In this document: piece by piece, positions 18,147-27,375 of the stretch
How positions within the stretch are numbered: the first letter of the stretch is position 1
How the letters are laid out: the number at the start of each line of letters is the position of its first letter
Assembly (NCBI GenBank): GCA_902551445.1
Contig: CACDDB010000005.1
Coordinates: 1-46,402, forward strand
DNA: 46,402 nucleotides
Source: an uncultured Pelagibacteraceae bacterium
Lineage (GTDB): Bacteria > Pseudomonadota > Alphaproteobacteria > Pelagibacterales > Pelagibacteraceae
Direction: 5' to 3'
Translations under genes and position numbers: made by a program
Notes under the pieces: model-generated
Databases searched by the model: none
What the model saw: only the letters and a program-made list of their open reading frames with translations
What the model was told of the DNA's origin: nothing

Positions 18147-19217
18147 TTATTGTAAACTGTTAATATAATCTGCCAAAGCAGTTATAGTTTTTTTATTTTT
18201 AAATTTTCTAGCATCGTCAGATCCAAGTTTAACTCCTCTATTAAACTCATTATTAGAACTCAATAATTTTTCTGAGTCCATACAAATTTTTGCTCCTAGT
18301 TCTGCACCAAAAACCATACCAAAAAAAGCAAGACTACCAATTAACCAACTTTCTTCATCAGCTATTTTTCCTGAAGTTTGATAACAATAATCAGCAAAGC
18401 CATAAAGATATCCATAAACAAAATTATCTCTAGGAAGTGTTTTTAAAGGATCTTTATTTTTTTTAAAATAGTCCAAACCCTTAACCGTTATGCTTAATTG
18501 ATGCCTTATAACCCCTAGAAGTATACTATTCAGTTTCCCAGCAGTTTTAGAGTTTTCTTTCATTTGATCAAACATAATATTTTTCTTAGAATCTTTTGTT
18601 TTAAGGATAGGTTTAATTTTTGATTTAGTTTTATTCTTTTTAATATTCTGCATTATTTTTCTAGATAAATTTCTTTCTGAAGAGATTGATTTCTTTTTTT
18701 TTTTGAAAATAATAAAAATTATAAAAATAAATAATATGAATAATATTATTCCAAAAATCTTAATAAGATTTTCTTTTTTCAATTCATTATTATAAACATT
18801 TTCCCAATACACCATTCTCATTTTAGGATCAGATAATGAATTGATGCATTTTTTAGCATAATCAACCAAAAGTTCAGAATTTGAATAATCGTACCCAACT
18901 TTTTCAAGAAAAGACTTGTATATTTTTTCTACATTTGTCTGAACATTATCATTAGAAATTTTTAGTTCTTGTGCAAAAAAAAACATATTTTTTTCTGATT
19001 CCTCACTTAATGAAATAGCTTTACTCATAAATTTCTTTTGTTCATTAGTTAATTCCCCTCTTTTTTCTACACCTCTCGCTATAAATTTATAATAAACAGT
19101 ACATTCAGAATATTCTTGATAAAGTTTATTAAATACGAATTGTTCTGTTGGTGTGGCTGAAAATAAATTTGATGATGATAATAAATAAAAAATAGAATAA
19201 AATATATACCTCTTCAT
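18147..19217 (-). CDS. Membrane protein of unknown function (signal peptide, extracytoplasmic domain, TM, basic linker, C-terminal domain) carried by the element
   Basis: 356-aa ORF; signal peptide ...YLLSSSNLFSA; TM IFGIILFILFIFIIFIIF followed by KKKKK; C-terminal domain DNFVYGYLYGFADYCYQTSGK...AELGAKICMD. Confidence 0.75.
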   Translation of the reverse strand: MKRYIFYSIFYLLSSSNLFSATPTEQFVFNKLYQEYSECTVYYKFIARGVEKRGELTNEQKKFMSKAISLSEESEKNMFFFAQELKISNDNVQTNVEKIYKSFLEKVGYDYSNSELLVDYAKKCINSLSDPKMRMVYWENVYNNELKKENLIKIFGIILFILFIFIIFIIFKKKKKSISSERNLSRKIMQNIKKNKTKSKIKPILKTKDSKKNIMFDQMKENSKTAGKLNSILLGVIRHQLSITVKGLDYFKKNKDPLKTLPRDNFVYGYLYGFADYCYQTSGKIADEESWLIGSLAFFGMVFGAELGAKICMDSEKLLSSNNEFNRGVKLGSDDARKFKNKKTITALADYINSLQ

Positions 19218-19238
19218 ATCTAAACGTTATCAAATATT

Positions 19239-19247
19239 TTGACACAC
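19239..19247 (+). repeat. Internal repeat TTGACACAC (extra right-end copy)
   Basis: Matches the core of the 17754 and 19264 repeats. Confidence 0.5.
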
Positions 19248-19263
19248 TAAAATTGGAAATTCC

Positions 19264-19282
19264 TTGACACACATATGACTCA
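19264..19282 (+). repeat. Internal end repeat TTGACACACATATGACTCA (right copy)
   Basis: Near-identical to 17754-17773. Confidence 0.8.
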
Positions 19283-19345
19283 TTGCGTTAGGATTTTTAT
19301 TATTTTCTTAACGTTTTATGGTATAAAAACGTAGAGAAAGGGTGT

Positions 19346-19401
19346 AGCGCGGGACTCATAAGCCCGAGGTCAGTGGTTCGATCCCACTTCCCGCTACCAT
19401 T
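19346..19401 (+). pseudogene. Partial tRNA-Met duplication (3' part; attachment-site-like)
   Basis: 56 bp identical to 17678-17733; the sequence upstream (gtagagaaagggtgt) does not supply the acceptor 5' strand or D-arm. Confidence 0.9.
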
Positions 19402-19423
19402 TAAACAAAACAAACATAGTAAA

Positions 19424-20062
19424 ATGAAAAAAGAAATTAAAAGGTACTGGAACTCTTATTACAAAAAGAAAATGAATAATCAAAAACCATCAAATTTTTC
19501 TTATTTTATTTCAAAAAAATATTTAAAGAAACACAATGTATTATTGGATATAGGAACCGGAAACGGTAGAGATGCTTTTCATTTTACAAAGAAAGTTAAA
19601 TTTATTTACGGAATTGATATATCAAACGTTGTAATTAAACATAACACTAAACAAGCTAAATTATTAAATTTAAAAAACATATTATTCAAAAATATTTCTA
19701 TTATTTATTTAAGCAAAATTAAAAATAAGAAAATAGATTTTATATATGGAAGGTTTTTTCTTCATGCTATAGACAATGTAAAAGAAAATATATTTTTAAA
19801 TAATTTAAAGAAATATTTCAATATTGGGACATGTGTAGCTTTAGAATTTAGAACAACCAAAGATAAATTAATCAAAATAGGAAAAAAAATAGGAAAATAT
19901 GAAAGAATTACAGACCACTATAGAAGATTTATCAAAGTAAAAAATTTTGAAAAAAAATTAAAAGCTAAAAAATTTAAAATTATTTATAAAAAACAAGGAA
20001 TAAATTTATCAAAAACCAAAAATGAAAATCCTCATCTTTGTAGGTTAATTTTTAAAATTTAA
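19424..20062 (+). CDS. Class I SAM-dependent methyltransferase
   Basis: ORF track starts at 19373 inside the tRNA remnant; the likely start is ATG 19424 (MKKEIKRYWNSYYKKK). Motif I: LLDIGTGNGRDAFHF. Confidence 0.8.
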   Translation: MKKEIKRYWNSYYKKKMNNQKPSNFSYFISKKYLKKHNVLLDIGTGNGRDAFHFTKKVKFIYGIDISNVVIKHNTKQAKLLNLKNILFKNISIIYLSKIKNKKIDFIYGRFFLHAIDNVKENIFLNNLKKYFNIGTCVALEFRTTKDKLIKIGKKIGKYERITDHYRRFIKVKNFEKKLKAKKFKIIYKKQGINLSKTKNENPHLCRLIFKI

Positions 20063-20685
20063 TTAGTAGATAATTTAGTTTTAAACCAACGTGTTAATGA
20101 ACCCAAAAAACTTCTTTTGATTAATAGTGGTTTATTATCTACTATTTCCATTCTGTAGCTAATATTTTTCTTCAATGGCGTCTTCCATTCTACACCATAC
20201 AAAAAATGGCACATCATCTCTGGTTTTTTAGGTAAAGAAACTATTTTATAGTATTTATCTTTTTTAGTTGGAAAAATAAATTTTTTAGGAAAATGTATGG
20301 AAAATTTAGGGTCCTTGAAGTTAGATAAAAAATTATGTTTCTCAATTATGTAGTTATTTTTGGGCTTATCTATATAAAAATAAAAATCAACATAACTAGT
20401 AATACCAATATCTTCTTTAATATATTGAACAAAAAATTTATTTGAGACTTTTTTATTAATTTTAAATGATTTATTTGAAATCATTTTTTTTAAAACTCTA
20501 TTTTTATATTTGTAATTAATTAATAAATCTACATCATCATCACCAGGTATAATTTTATTATCTCTAGTCATTCCTAATAATGTTCCGTAGCATATAAAAT
20601 GTTCAATTTTGGAAAGAATTTTTGAAATCGTTAATAGATTTTGTAAATTTATGCTTTGAAAATTTTTACTTTTAGATTTTAACAT
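20059..20685 (-). CDS. LicD-family protein
   Basis: EHFICYGTLLGMTRDNKIIPGDDDVDLLI is the LicD signature. Confidence 0.8.
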   Translation of the reverse strand: MLKSKSKNFQSINLQNLLTISKILSKIEHFICYGTLLGMTRDNKIIPGDDDVDLLINYKYKNRVLKKMISNKSFKINKKVSNKFFVQYIKEDIGITSYVDFYFYIDKPKNNYIIEKHNFLSNFKDPKFSIHFPKKFIFPTKKDKYYKIVSLPKKPEMMCHFLYGVEWKTPLKKNISYRMEIVDNKPLLIKRSFLGSLTRWFKTKLSTN

Positions 20686-21875
20686 ATGATTTTAGGATAC
20701 GGAGTATGAGTAATAAATTTACCACCCCTTGATAAAAAATTTTTTTCTTTTTTAAATATTTCTTTTTTAAAGTTCCAAGCTCCAAGAAATATATAATCTA
20801 CGCTTTTATCAATTTTTTTATATTTTTTTATTATAATTCTTGATCCAGGAGTGTATTTATTTTGCTTATCAGGAGTAGTGTCCAAAAAATAATCTATGTG
20901 TTCATTACCAATTTTACAGTAATTTAATATTGTGGTTGATTTAGCTGTTGCACCATATCCAATAATTCTTTTTTTTTGTTTTTTTATTTTATTAACTAAT
21001 AATAAAAGATTTTTTTTCGATTTTTCTACTCTTTTTTTAAATGAATAATATGTATTAATTTTATCAATTCCATACTTCTTTTCTTTCCTGAATTGGTTAT
21101 ATGAAGATATTTCTATTTTTTTATCATTATTTGTTTTTTTTATATAATATCTATTTGACCCTCCGTGCACTGAAAGATTTTCAACTTTATAAATTTCAAG
21201 ATTGTTTTTTTTTAATAAATAACTCAAACCGATAAATGAAAAAACATATATATGCTCATTATAAAATTGATCATAGGTATTTTTTTTAAGACATTCAATT
21301 AAAGATGGGTCTTCGATAATTAAAGAACCTTTGTCGGCCAAAACTAAATTAATATTCTTAAAAACATCATTTAAATTTTTAATATGACTTATAGTGTTGG
21401 CTGAATAAATTAAATCAAATTTACCAAAATTTTTTAAAATTTTTAAAGCAGTATTTTTGTTCCAATAATTTGCAAAAGTCCTATATCCATTTTGTTTCGT
21501 AATTTTTTCAATGTTTGAACACGGTTCAATACCTACGCTCTTTTTTTTATTAAAATTTTTTAAAAATGAACCATCGTTGCTACCAATTTCAAGTATTTTT
21601 CTTGGACTTATTTCTTTTTTTATTTTTTTTGAAAGTAATTTAAATGAATTGTTAACTGTTTTTGACATTGAGGATCTGTAAGGGTATTTATTATTAAACA
21701 TTTTTTTACTAGAAAAAGTTTTTTTTATAGAAACTAGTTTTGTCTTTTTATCGAAGCAAACTGATAATTTGTATTTTTTTTCTTTTTTTTTCAATTCTTT
21801 TTTACTTAAAAAAGAATTTGCGAATGGCTGAATACCTAAATTTAAAAATTCAATTTTTTTATATTTAATTTTCAT
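20679..21875 (-). CDS. Class I SAM-dependent sugar C-methyltransferase-like protein
   Basis: LGIQPFANSFLSKKE, ILEIGSNDGSFLKNF, YNEHIYVFSFIGLSYLLKKNNLEIYKVENLSVHGGSNRYYI, IGYGATAKSTTILNY. Confidence 0.82.
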   Translation of the reverse strand: MKIKYKKIEFLNLGIQPFANSFLSKKELKKKEKKYKLSVCFDKKTKLVSIKKTFSSKKMFNNKYPYRSSMSKTVNNSFKLLSKKIKKEISPRKILEIGSNDGSFLKNFNKKKSVGIEPCSNIEKITKQNGYRTFANYWNKNTALKILKNFGKFDLIYSANTISHIKNLNDVFKNINLVLADKGSLIIEDPSLIECLKKNTYDQFYNEHIYVFSFIGLSYLLKKNNLEIYKVENLSVHGGSNRYYIKKTNNDKKIEISSYNQFRKEKKYGIDKINTYYSFKKRVEKSKKNLLLLVNKIKKQKKRIIGYGATAKSTTILNYCKIGNEHIDYFLDTTPDKQNKYTPGSRIIIKKYKKIDKSVDYIFLGAWNFKKEIFKKEKNFLSRGGKFITHTPYPKIIC

Positions 21876-22680
21876 TATTTTTTTTCAGATCATAAAATAA
21901 TACTGGCCATTCAATAACTTTTGTATACTTGTTAAACCAAAATGGTAAGAACCTCTCAGCTAAAAAACCATATATTCTAGCTTTTCCGTAACCTTGAAGA
22001 TTAAAGCCAAAAACATTTTCACATTTTTCCAACCAATCAAATACTTCTTTATAATATTTTTGCATAATACTTTTCGATTTAGTTATAAACATATTTCCTT
22101 GATTGTATGAATTGCTATTTCTTGTGAAATTTCTGAAATCTTCCCTGTCTTTGCCTGGCAACAAATCAATTGCTTTATCCAAATTTCCATTTCCATGAAA
22201 CATATCAAAGTGAAATCTTATATTTCTTTTATTTTTAAAAATAACTTGAGGATTTCTTAAAAAGGAAATTTTTCCATATTTTAAAACTTTAATCCATTTA
22301 ATGTGATCAAAGTAAATTTTATCACCAAGTATCACATCATAATTTTTCCACTTATCATCAACACCTTGTATAACTTCATTTTTTAATTCTAAGATTTTGT
22401 TTTGTTTTGTGATATTTTTTGACCAAAACCTTCTATATGCACAAAATCCAATCCATGTATTTTCAGGAATTTTATCTAAATAATTTTTCCATAGCCAATA
22501 ATGAAATGTATACTCTCCATAATGTTTATTTTTTTGACTAATATTTTTTCCAGTATTGTCCCTTAACCAGTCTTCAGAAAACTTATTATCTCCCAGTCCA
22601 ACCGGTATATAGTTTAACTCTTTAATTTTGTTTTTAAGACTATCGTCAATAGCTAGACAATACATTTGCAGTTTATCCAT
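21865..22680 (-). CDS. DUF4422/glycosyltransferase-like protein
   Basis: GEYTFHYWLWKNYLDKIPENTWIGFCAYRRFW and NQGNMFITKS; family call tentative. Confidence 0.5.
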   Translation of the reverse strand: MDKLQMYCLAIDDSLKNKIKELNYIPVGLGDNKFSEDWLRDNTGKNISQKNKHYGEYTFHYWLWKNYLDKIPENTWIGFCAYRRFWSKNITKQNKILELKNEVIQGVDDKWKNYDVILGDKIYFDHIKWIKVLKYGKISFLRNPQVIFKNKRNIRFHFDMFHGNGNLDKAIDLLPGKDREDFRNFTRNSNSYNQGNMFITKSKSIMQKYYKEVFDWLEKCENVFGFNLQGYGKARIYGFLAERFLPFWFNKYTKVIEWPVLFYDLKKNNEN

Positions 22681-22710
22681 TATAAAATTTTTATTAATTA
22701 CAAAATTAAA

Positions 22711-23442
22711 TTAATCTTTATTTTTTGTAATAACCTTTCTAAATTTCGAAATATTCATTGTAGAATTAAGTGGAAATTCTTTTACCTGTTTTTTTTTTAC
22801 AAATATTTTTTTTACGGACGGATTGCTTTTCTTTGCAAAATTATAAATAGATTGTGATTTTCCACCTACATTTATTATCCCTTTAAGATTAATTAATTTA
22901 AATAAAATTTTAGCAATATCTTCATGAAACATAAAGTTTGTCCTCATATTTACAAAGGCTTTTTTATGAGTGAAAGGTTTTTCAGTCATACAAATTCTTA
23001 GAATTAGTGAATTTTTATACATTTGAACTGCAGTTTCACCTCCAAGTTTTGACCAACCGTATGTATTTCGAGGCAATAGTGGGTCTCTCTCATTATAATT
23101 TCCAGATTTGGATGGATAAACATAATTAGTAGAAAAATATATTAATTTAATTTTCAATTTTGAGCATACTTTGACTATATTGGAGGTCCCTATAATATTA
23201 GTATCTATACTCTTAATTATATTTTTATCATGAATTTCCATAGGTCTAGACAAAGCAGCCGCATGTATCAAAAATTTAGGTTTAATTTTTTTTATGTAAT
23301 TTTCGACTTTTTTAAAATTTGTTATATCTAATTGATTTCTTGAAGGAAAATACACTTTATATTTAGTTTTAATTTTTTTTAAAACACTTCCAAATCTACC
23401 ATTGCCCCCTGTAAAAACTATTTTGACGGCCTTTTTCTTCAT
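22711..23442 (-). CDS. RmlD-like dTDP-4-dehydrorhamnose reductase / SDR
   Basis: IVFTGGNGRFGSVLKK, LDITNFKKVENYIKKIKPKFLIHAAALSRPMEIH, STNYVYPSKSGNYNERDPLLPRNTYGWSKLGGE. Confidence 0.75.
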   Translation of the reverse strand: MKKKAVKIVFTGGNGRFGSVLKKIKTKYKVYFPSRNQLDITNFKKVENYIKKIKPKFLIHAAALSRPMEIHDKNIIKSIDTNIIGTSNIVKVCSKLKIKLIYFSTNYVYPSKSGNYNERDPLLPRNTYGWSKLGGETAVQMYKNSLILRICMTEKPFTHKKAFVNMRTNFMFHEDIAKILFKLINLKGIINVGGKSQSIYNFAKKSNPSVKKIFVKKKQVKEFPLNSTMNISKFRKVITKNKD

Positions 23443-23960
23443 TTATTTAAAAATTGTTTTAGTGTCTGAGCATACTTATCTTTTTTAGATAAAATTGGTT
23501 TTTTTATTCCCCAATTAATTTTTAAATCAGTATCATTCCAAAGAATTGTTTGTTCACTTTTTTTGTGTCTATAATTAGAACAACTATATAAAACAATGTT
23601 TTCTTTATCTAAACCTAAAAAACCGTGCGCGAAACCTCTTGGAATAAACAAAAACTTGGAATTTTTTTCACTTAAAAGAATTTTATAATGTTTTCCAAAA
23701 GTCCTAGAACCTTTTCTAACATCTACAGCAACGTCTAATATTCTACCTTTCAAAACTGTTATGAATTTATCTTGTGCTTTTTTAGTTTGAAGATGCAATC
23801 CTCTTAATACATTTTTATTTGATTTTGAAACTATAGAAAAAACAAGTTTTTTTTTAATTACATTTTCTCGAAAAATTTCTCTTAAAAATCCTCTATTATC
23901 ATCAAATTTTTTTCCTTGATATACTTTTAAATCTTTAAATATAGTTTTAATTTTTTTCAT
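23439..23960 (-). CDS. rmlC: dTDP-4-dehydrorhamnose 3,5-epimerase
   Basis: DNRGFLREIFRE, LRGLHLQTKKAQDKFITVLKGRILDVAVDVRKGSRTFGKH, FLFIPRGFAHGFL. Confidence 0.92.
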   Translation of the reverse strand: MKKIKTIFKDLKVYQGKKFDDNRGFLREIFRENVIKKKLVFSIVSKSNKNVLRGLHLQTKKAQDKFITVLKGRILDVAVDVRKGSRTFGKHYKILLSEKNSKFLFIPRGFAHGFLGLDKENIVLYSCSNYRHKKSEQTILWNDTDLKINWGIKKPILSKKDKYAQTLKQFLNK

Positions 23961-23968
23961 TTATAAAG

Positions 23969-24835
23969 TTAAATTAGTTTTTTTAAGTATTCTGAATATT
24001 GGCATTTACCATAAAACTTAATTGCATTCTTGATATTTTTTATACCTATCCATTTATTATTAAGTGCAATTTCTTCGATACAAGATATTTTGAATCCCTG
24101 TCTATTTTCAATAGCCGAAACAAAGGCACTTGTTTTATAAAAATCTTCAATTGAACCCGTGTCTAACCAAGCACCACCTCTACCAATGTAATCAGCATAA
24201 AGTTTGTGTTTTTTTTTATATTTATTTAGCAAATCAGTTATTTCTAACTCTCCTCTTTTGGATGGTTTTAATTGTTTGGAAAATTTAACTACATCTTTAT
24301 CAAAAAAATACAAACCTGTTATTGCTAAATCAGAAAAATATTTTTTTGGTTTTTCCTTAATAGATATAATTTTATTTTTACTTTTTATTTTGGCAACACC
24401 ATATAATTCAGGTTTAGAAACTTTATGCAATAAAACTTTTGCACCATTTTTTAGTTTAACGCAATTTAATAAGGTCTTCGATAAAGATTGACCGTAAAAA
24501 AAATTATCACCTAAAATTAATGCCACATTATTTTTTTCAATAAAATTTTCCCCTAAAATAAATGCATCAGGAAGTCCCTTTGGATACAATTGTTCTTTAT
24601 ATGTAATTTTTATTCCTAAGTTATCTCCATTTGGTAACAATTTTTTATATTGATTTAGTTGACCTTTATTAATGATAATTAAAATATCTTTAATTTTTGC
24701 TAGCATTAAAATCGATAATGGATAGTAAATTAATGGCTTATCATATATTGGAAGTAGCTGCTTATTTACAGCTTTTGTAAGAGGACTCATTCTTGTCCCG
24801 TGCCCGCCAGCTAATATAATACCTTTTTTGATCAA
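23969..24835 (-). CDS. rmlA: Glucose-1-phosphate thymidylyltransferase
   Basis: KGIILAGGHGTRMSPLTKAVNKQLLPIYDKPLIYYPLS, LILGDNFFYGQ, GRGGAWLDTGS. Confidence 0.95.
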   Translation of the reverse strand: MIKKGIILAGGHGTRMSPLTKAVNKQLLPIYDKPLIYYPLSILMLAKIKDILIIINKGQLNQYKKLLPNGDNLGIKITYKEQLYPKGLPDAFILGENFIEKNNVALILGDNFFYGQSLSKTLLNCVKLKNGAKVLLHKVSKPELYGVAKIKSKNKIISIKEKPKKYFSDLAITGLYFFDKDVVKFSKQLKPSKRGELEITDLLNKYKKKHKLYADYIGRGGAWLDTGSIEDFYKTSAFVSAIENRQGFKISCIEEIALNNKWIGIKNIKNAIKFYGKCQYSEYLKKLI

Positions 24836-25854
24836 GTTTTAATTCCTATTCTTTTTGTAATATTGCTCTTAGAAATGTTTTTATAATATTTTTGATTTTT
24901 CATATACCAAAAAAAAGTTTTATATATTCCTTTTTTAAAAGTAGTTTTTGGCATCCAACCTAATTTTTTTATGATCTTTGAACTATTTAAAGCGTATCTC
25001 AAATCATGACCTGGTCTATCTTTTACAAATTTAATTTTAACATTTTTTCCAACCTTGAAATTTGCCTTTGCTACAGACAGAAGAACTTTGACAACATCTT
25101 TATTATTTAAATTTTTGTTAGAACCAATGTTGTAAAATTCACCTTTTTTTCCATTTTTTAAAACTTTAACCAAAGCCTCACAATGATCTTCAACATAAAT
25201 CCATTCCCGGGAATTTTTACCCTTTCCATAGATTGGTAGATTTTTGTTATTTAAAATATTATAAATTAACTTTGGAATTAATTTTTCAGGATGTTGTCTA
25301 GGACCATAGTTATTTGAACAATTTGTAACAATTGCATTTAAACCATACGTTCTAACATAAGAAAATACAAGATGGTCAGATGATGCTTTTGATGCTGCAT
25401 AGGGCGAGCTAGGTTTATAAGAATGTCCTTCAGAACTTCTACCTGACAAAATATCTCCATAAACTTCATCAGTGGAAATATGTATAAGTTTTAAAGATTT
25501 ATTTTGTTTTGAATATTTCTTGAAAGCCTCTAACAATGAAAAAGTTCCATTAACATTGTTTTCAATGAAAACTTTTGGACCATCTATTGACCTGTCAACG
25601 TGAGTTTCAGCAGCTAAATTAAAAACACCCTTTGGTTTGTATTTTTTAAAAATTTCAAGAAGTTTTTTTCCATTCTTTATATCGCATTTTATGAATTTGT
25701 ATTGCTTATTTTTATTGAAATTTTTTACATTATAAAAATTAGACGCATAAGTAACTTTATCAAGGTTAATAACGTAATAATTTTTTTTTAATAAAATTTT
25801 AATTAAATTACTACCAATAAAACCAAGCCCACCAGTAACAATAATTTTTTGCAT
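24832..25854 (-). CDS. rmlB: dTDP-glucose 4,6-dehydratase
   Basis: IIVTGGLGFIGSNLIKILL, NLAAETHVDRSIDGP, HISTDEVYGDI, SPYAASKASSDHLV, NNYGPRQHPEKLIP. Confidence 0.95.
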   Translation of the reverse strand: MQKIIVTGGLGFIGSNLIKILLKKNYYVINLDKVTYASNFYNVKNFNKNKQYKFIKCDIKNGKKLLEIFKKYKPKGVFNLAAETHVDRSIDGPKVFIENNVNGTFSLLEAFKKYSKQNKSLKLIHISTDEVYGDILSGRSSEGHSYKPSSPYAASKASSDHLVFSYVRTYGLNAIVTNCSNNYGPRQHPEKLIPKLIYNILNNKNLPIYGKGKNSREWIYVEDHCEALVKVLKNGKKGEFYNIGSNKNLNNKDVVKVLLSVAKANFKVGKNVKIKFVKDRPGHDLRYALNSSKIIKKLGWMPKTTFKKGIYKTFFWYMKNQKYYKNISKSNITKRIGIKT

Positions 25855-25908
25855 TTAAGTTTTTTACATTAATAAAAAAAGAAGTATATAATTAATTAAG
25901 TCTAAATT

Positions 25909-26811
25909 ATGAAGAATTATTTAAACGAATTAACTACGATAGTAGTAACTTATAAAACGGATATTGAGATACTAAAAAATTGCCTAAAATCAATTGATCC
26001 AAAAGTTAAAATAATATTAGTTGAAAATTCTAATAAATTTAAACACTCCAATGAAATAGAAAATAATTTTCCTAATGTGGAGATAGTTTGTTCAGGTTCA
26101 AATATAGGAATGGGTTCAGGAAATAATTATGGTTTAAGAAAAGTAAGCACAAAATATGCTTTGGTTTTAAATCCCGACACAATTTGTGAAGATAGTTTTT
26201 TTACAAATATTAATAAATATTTATCCGGAGAAGTTGATTTTACTTTAATGGGTTGTGTTTATAATAAAAAAACTGTTTTCAATTCAGCAGGTTTTTTTGA
26301 CAATAAAGATATAAAACTAGCAAAGTTTATAAAAGAAATAAATTTGTATGAAGTAGATTGGATAGTTGGTCATACTATTTTATTTAACATGCAAAAATTT
26401 AAAGACAAAATTTTTTTTGACGAAAGTTTTTTCTTATTTTTTGAAGAGACTGATTTATGCATGAGAGTAAAAAAAAAAAATGAAAAAGTGTATATGTGTC
26501 CTGATTTAAAACTTGACCATCTAGGATGGAAGGGCTCATTTGCAACAGACAAAAATTTAGAGGAACAAGCAGACAAAATAAGAAACTGGCATTATATGTG
26601 GTCATTTTTTTATTATCATAAAAAAAACTATGGTTATATTTATTCTTTAATTAAATCTTCATCTAGATTATTTAGATCAATAATTAGAATTGCCTTTTAT
26701 TTTATTACATCAAACAAAAAGCAAAGAACTATCTATACTTATAGATTTCTTGGATTAATAAATTCCATACTTTTAAAAAAATCTTATTACAGAGTTGATA
26801 TTGAAGATTAG
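25909..26811 (+). CDS. Glycosyltransferase family 2
   Basis: TTIVVTYKTDIEILKNCLKSI, SGSNIGMGSGNNYGLRKV, ALVLNPDTICED, FLFFEETDLCMRVK. Confidence 0.88.
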   Translation: MKNYLNELTTIVVTYKTDIEILKNCLKSIDPKVKIILVENSNKFKHSNEIENNFPNVEIVCSGSNIGMGSGNNYGLRKVSTKYALVLNPDTICEDSFFTNINKYLSGEVDFTLMGCVYNKKTVFNSAGFFDNKDIKLAKFIKEINLYEVDWIVGHTILFNMQKFKDKIFFDESFFLFFEETDLCMRVKKKNEKVYMCPDLKLDHLGWKGSFATDKNLEEQADKIRNWHYMWSFFYYHKKNYGYIYSLIKSSSRLFRSIIRIAFYFITSNKKQRTIYTYRFLGLINSILLKKSYYRVDIED

Positions 26812-27335
26812 TGACCTGGAAATTTAACTAAACTTTCAACCATATAACCATCTTTAATTAATTTATCTATTCCACCTAAATCAAAAAGATTAATTACAAA
26901 TATAAATGCTGATATATTACCGCCTGACATTTTAATTAGTTTTGCAGCTGCATCCGCTGTTCCACCTGTTGCAATTAAATCATCAATAATTAGTACAGAA
27001 TCATTTTTTTCTACAGAGTCTTTATGTATTTCTATAGTGGCAGTTCCATATTCTAATTCAAAGTCCACAGAATATGTATCTGCAGGCAATTTATTTTTTT
27101 TTCTCAATAATACAAAAGGTTTTTTAAGTAAGTAAGATACTGCTGATGCAAATACAAACCCTCTAGATTCTATAGCGGCGATTTTATCTATCTTATATTT
27201 TTTAGATACCTCAATTATTTGATCTATAGTAGCTGCAAATGCTTTTTCATTCTTAATCAAAGTTGTTATGTCTCTAAACAATATTCCTTTTTTAGGATAA
27301 TCAGGAATTGATCTAATATATTCTTTTAAATCCAT
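26808..27335 (-). CDS. apt: Adenine phosphoribosyltransferase
   Basis: MDLKEYIRSIPDYPKKGILFRDITTL, AAIESRGFVFASAVSYLLKKPFVLLRKKNKLP, VLIIDDLIATGGTADAAAKL; start moved to the internal Met (ORF track begins at 27434). Confidence 0.93.
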   Translation of the reverse strand: MDLKEYIRSIPDYPKKGILFRDITTLIKNEKAFAATIDQIIEVSKKYKIDKIAAIESRGFVFASAVSYLLKKPFVLLRKKNKLPADTYSVDFELEYGTATIEIHKDSVEKNDSVLIIDDLIATGGTADAAAKLIKMSGGNISAFIFVINLFDLGGIDKLIKDGYMVESLVKFPGH

Positions 27336-27375
27336 AATTTTTTGAGTTATAAATAAATAAATCATTTTAAATAAT

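Larger units (their letters stand above)
17678..19401. mobile_element. tRNA-Met-inserted integrase-less micro-element (1668-bp unit between 56-bp direct repeats)
   Basis: 56-bp exact direct repeat at 17678-17733 and 19346-19401 (3' part of tRNA-Met); only two minus-strand ORFs inside; no recombinase in the insert. Confidence 0.75.

Noticed and set aside
19346-19401. Second functional tRNA-Met
   Set aside because: Only the 3' 54 nt of the tRNA plus 2 flanking bases is present; there is no acceptor 5' strand or complete D-arm.
19373-19423. N-terminal extension MVRSHFPLPFKQNKHSK of the methyltransferase ORF
   Set aside because: It is translation of the duplicated tRNA fragment; ATG at 19424 is the sensible start.
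22666-22857. ORF 22666..22857 on the plus strand
   Set aside because: Mostly antisense to the RmlD-like gene and dominated by Phe/Tyr/Lys low complexity.
24204-26605. ORFs 24204..24491, 26370..26576 and 26399..26605
   Set aside because: Antisense to rmlA and GT2; Phe/Ser/Leu-rich reverse-complement artefacts.
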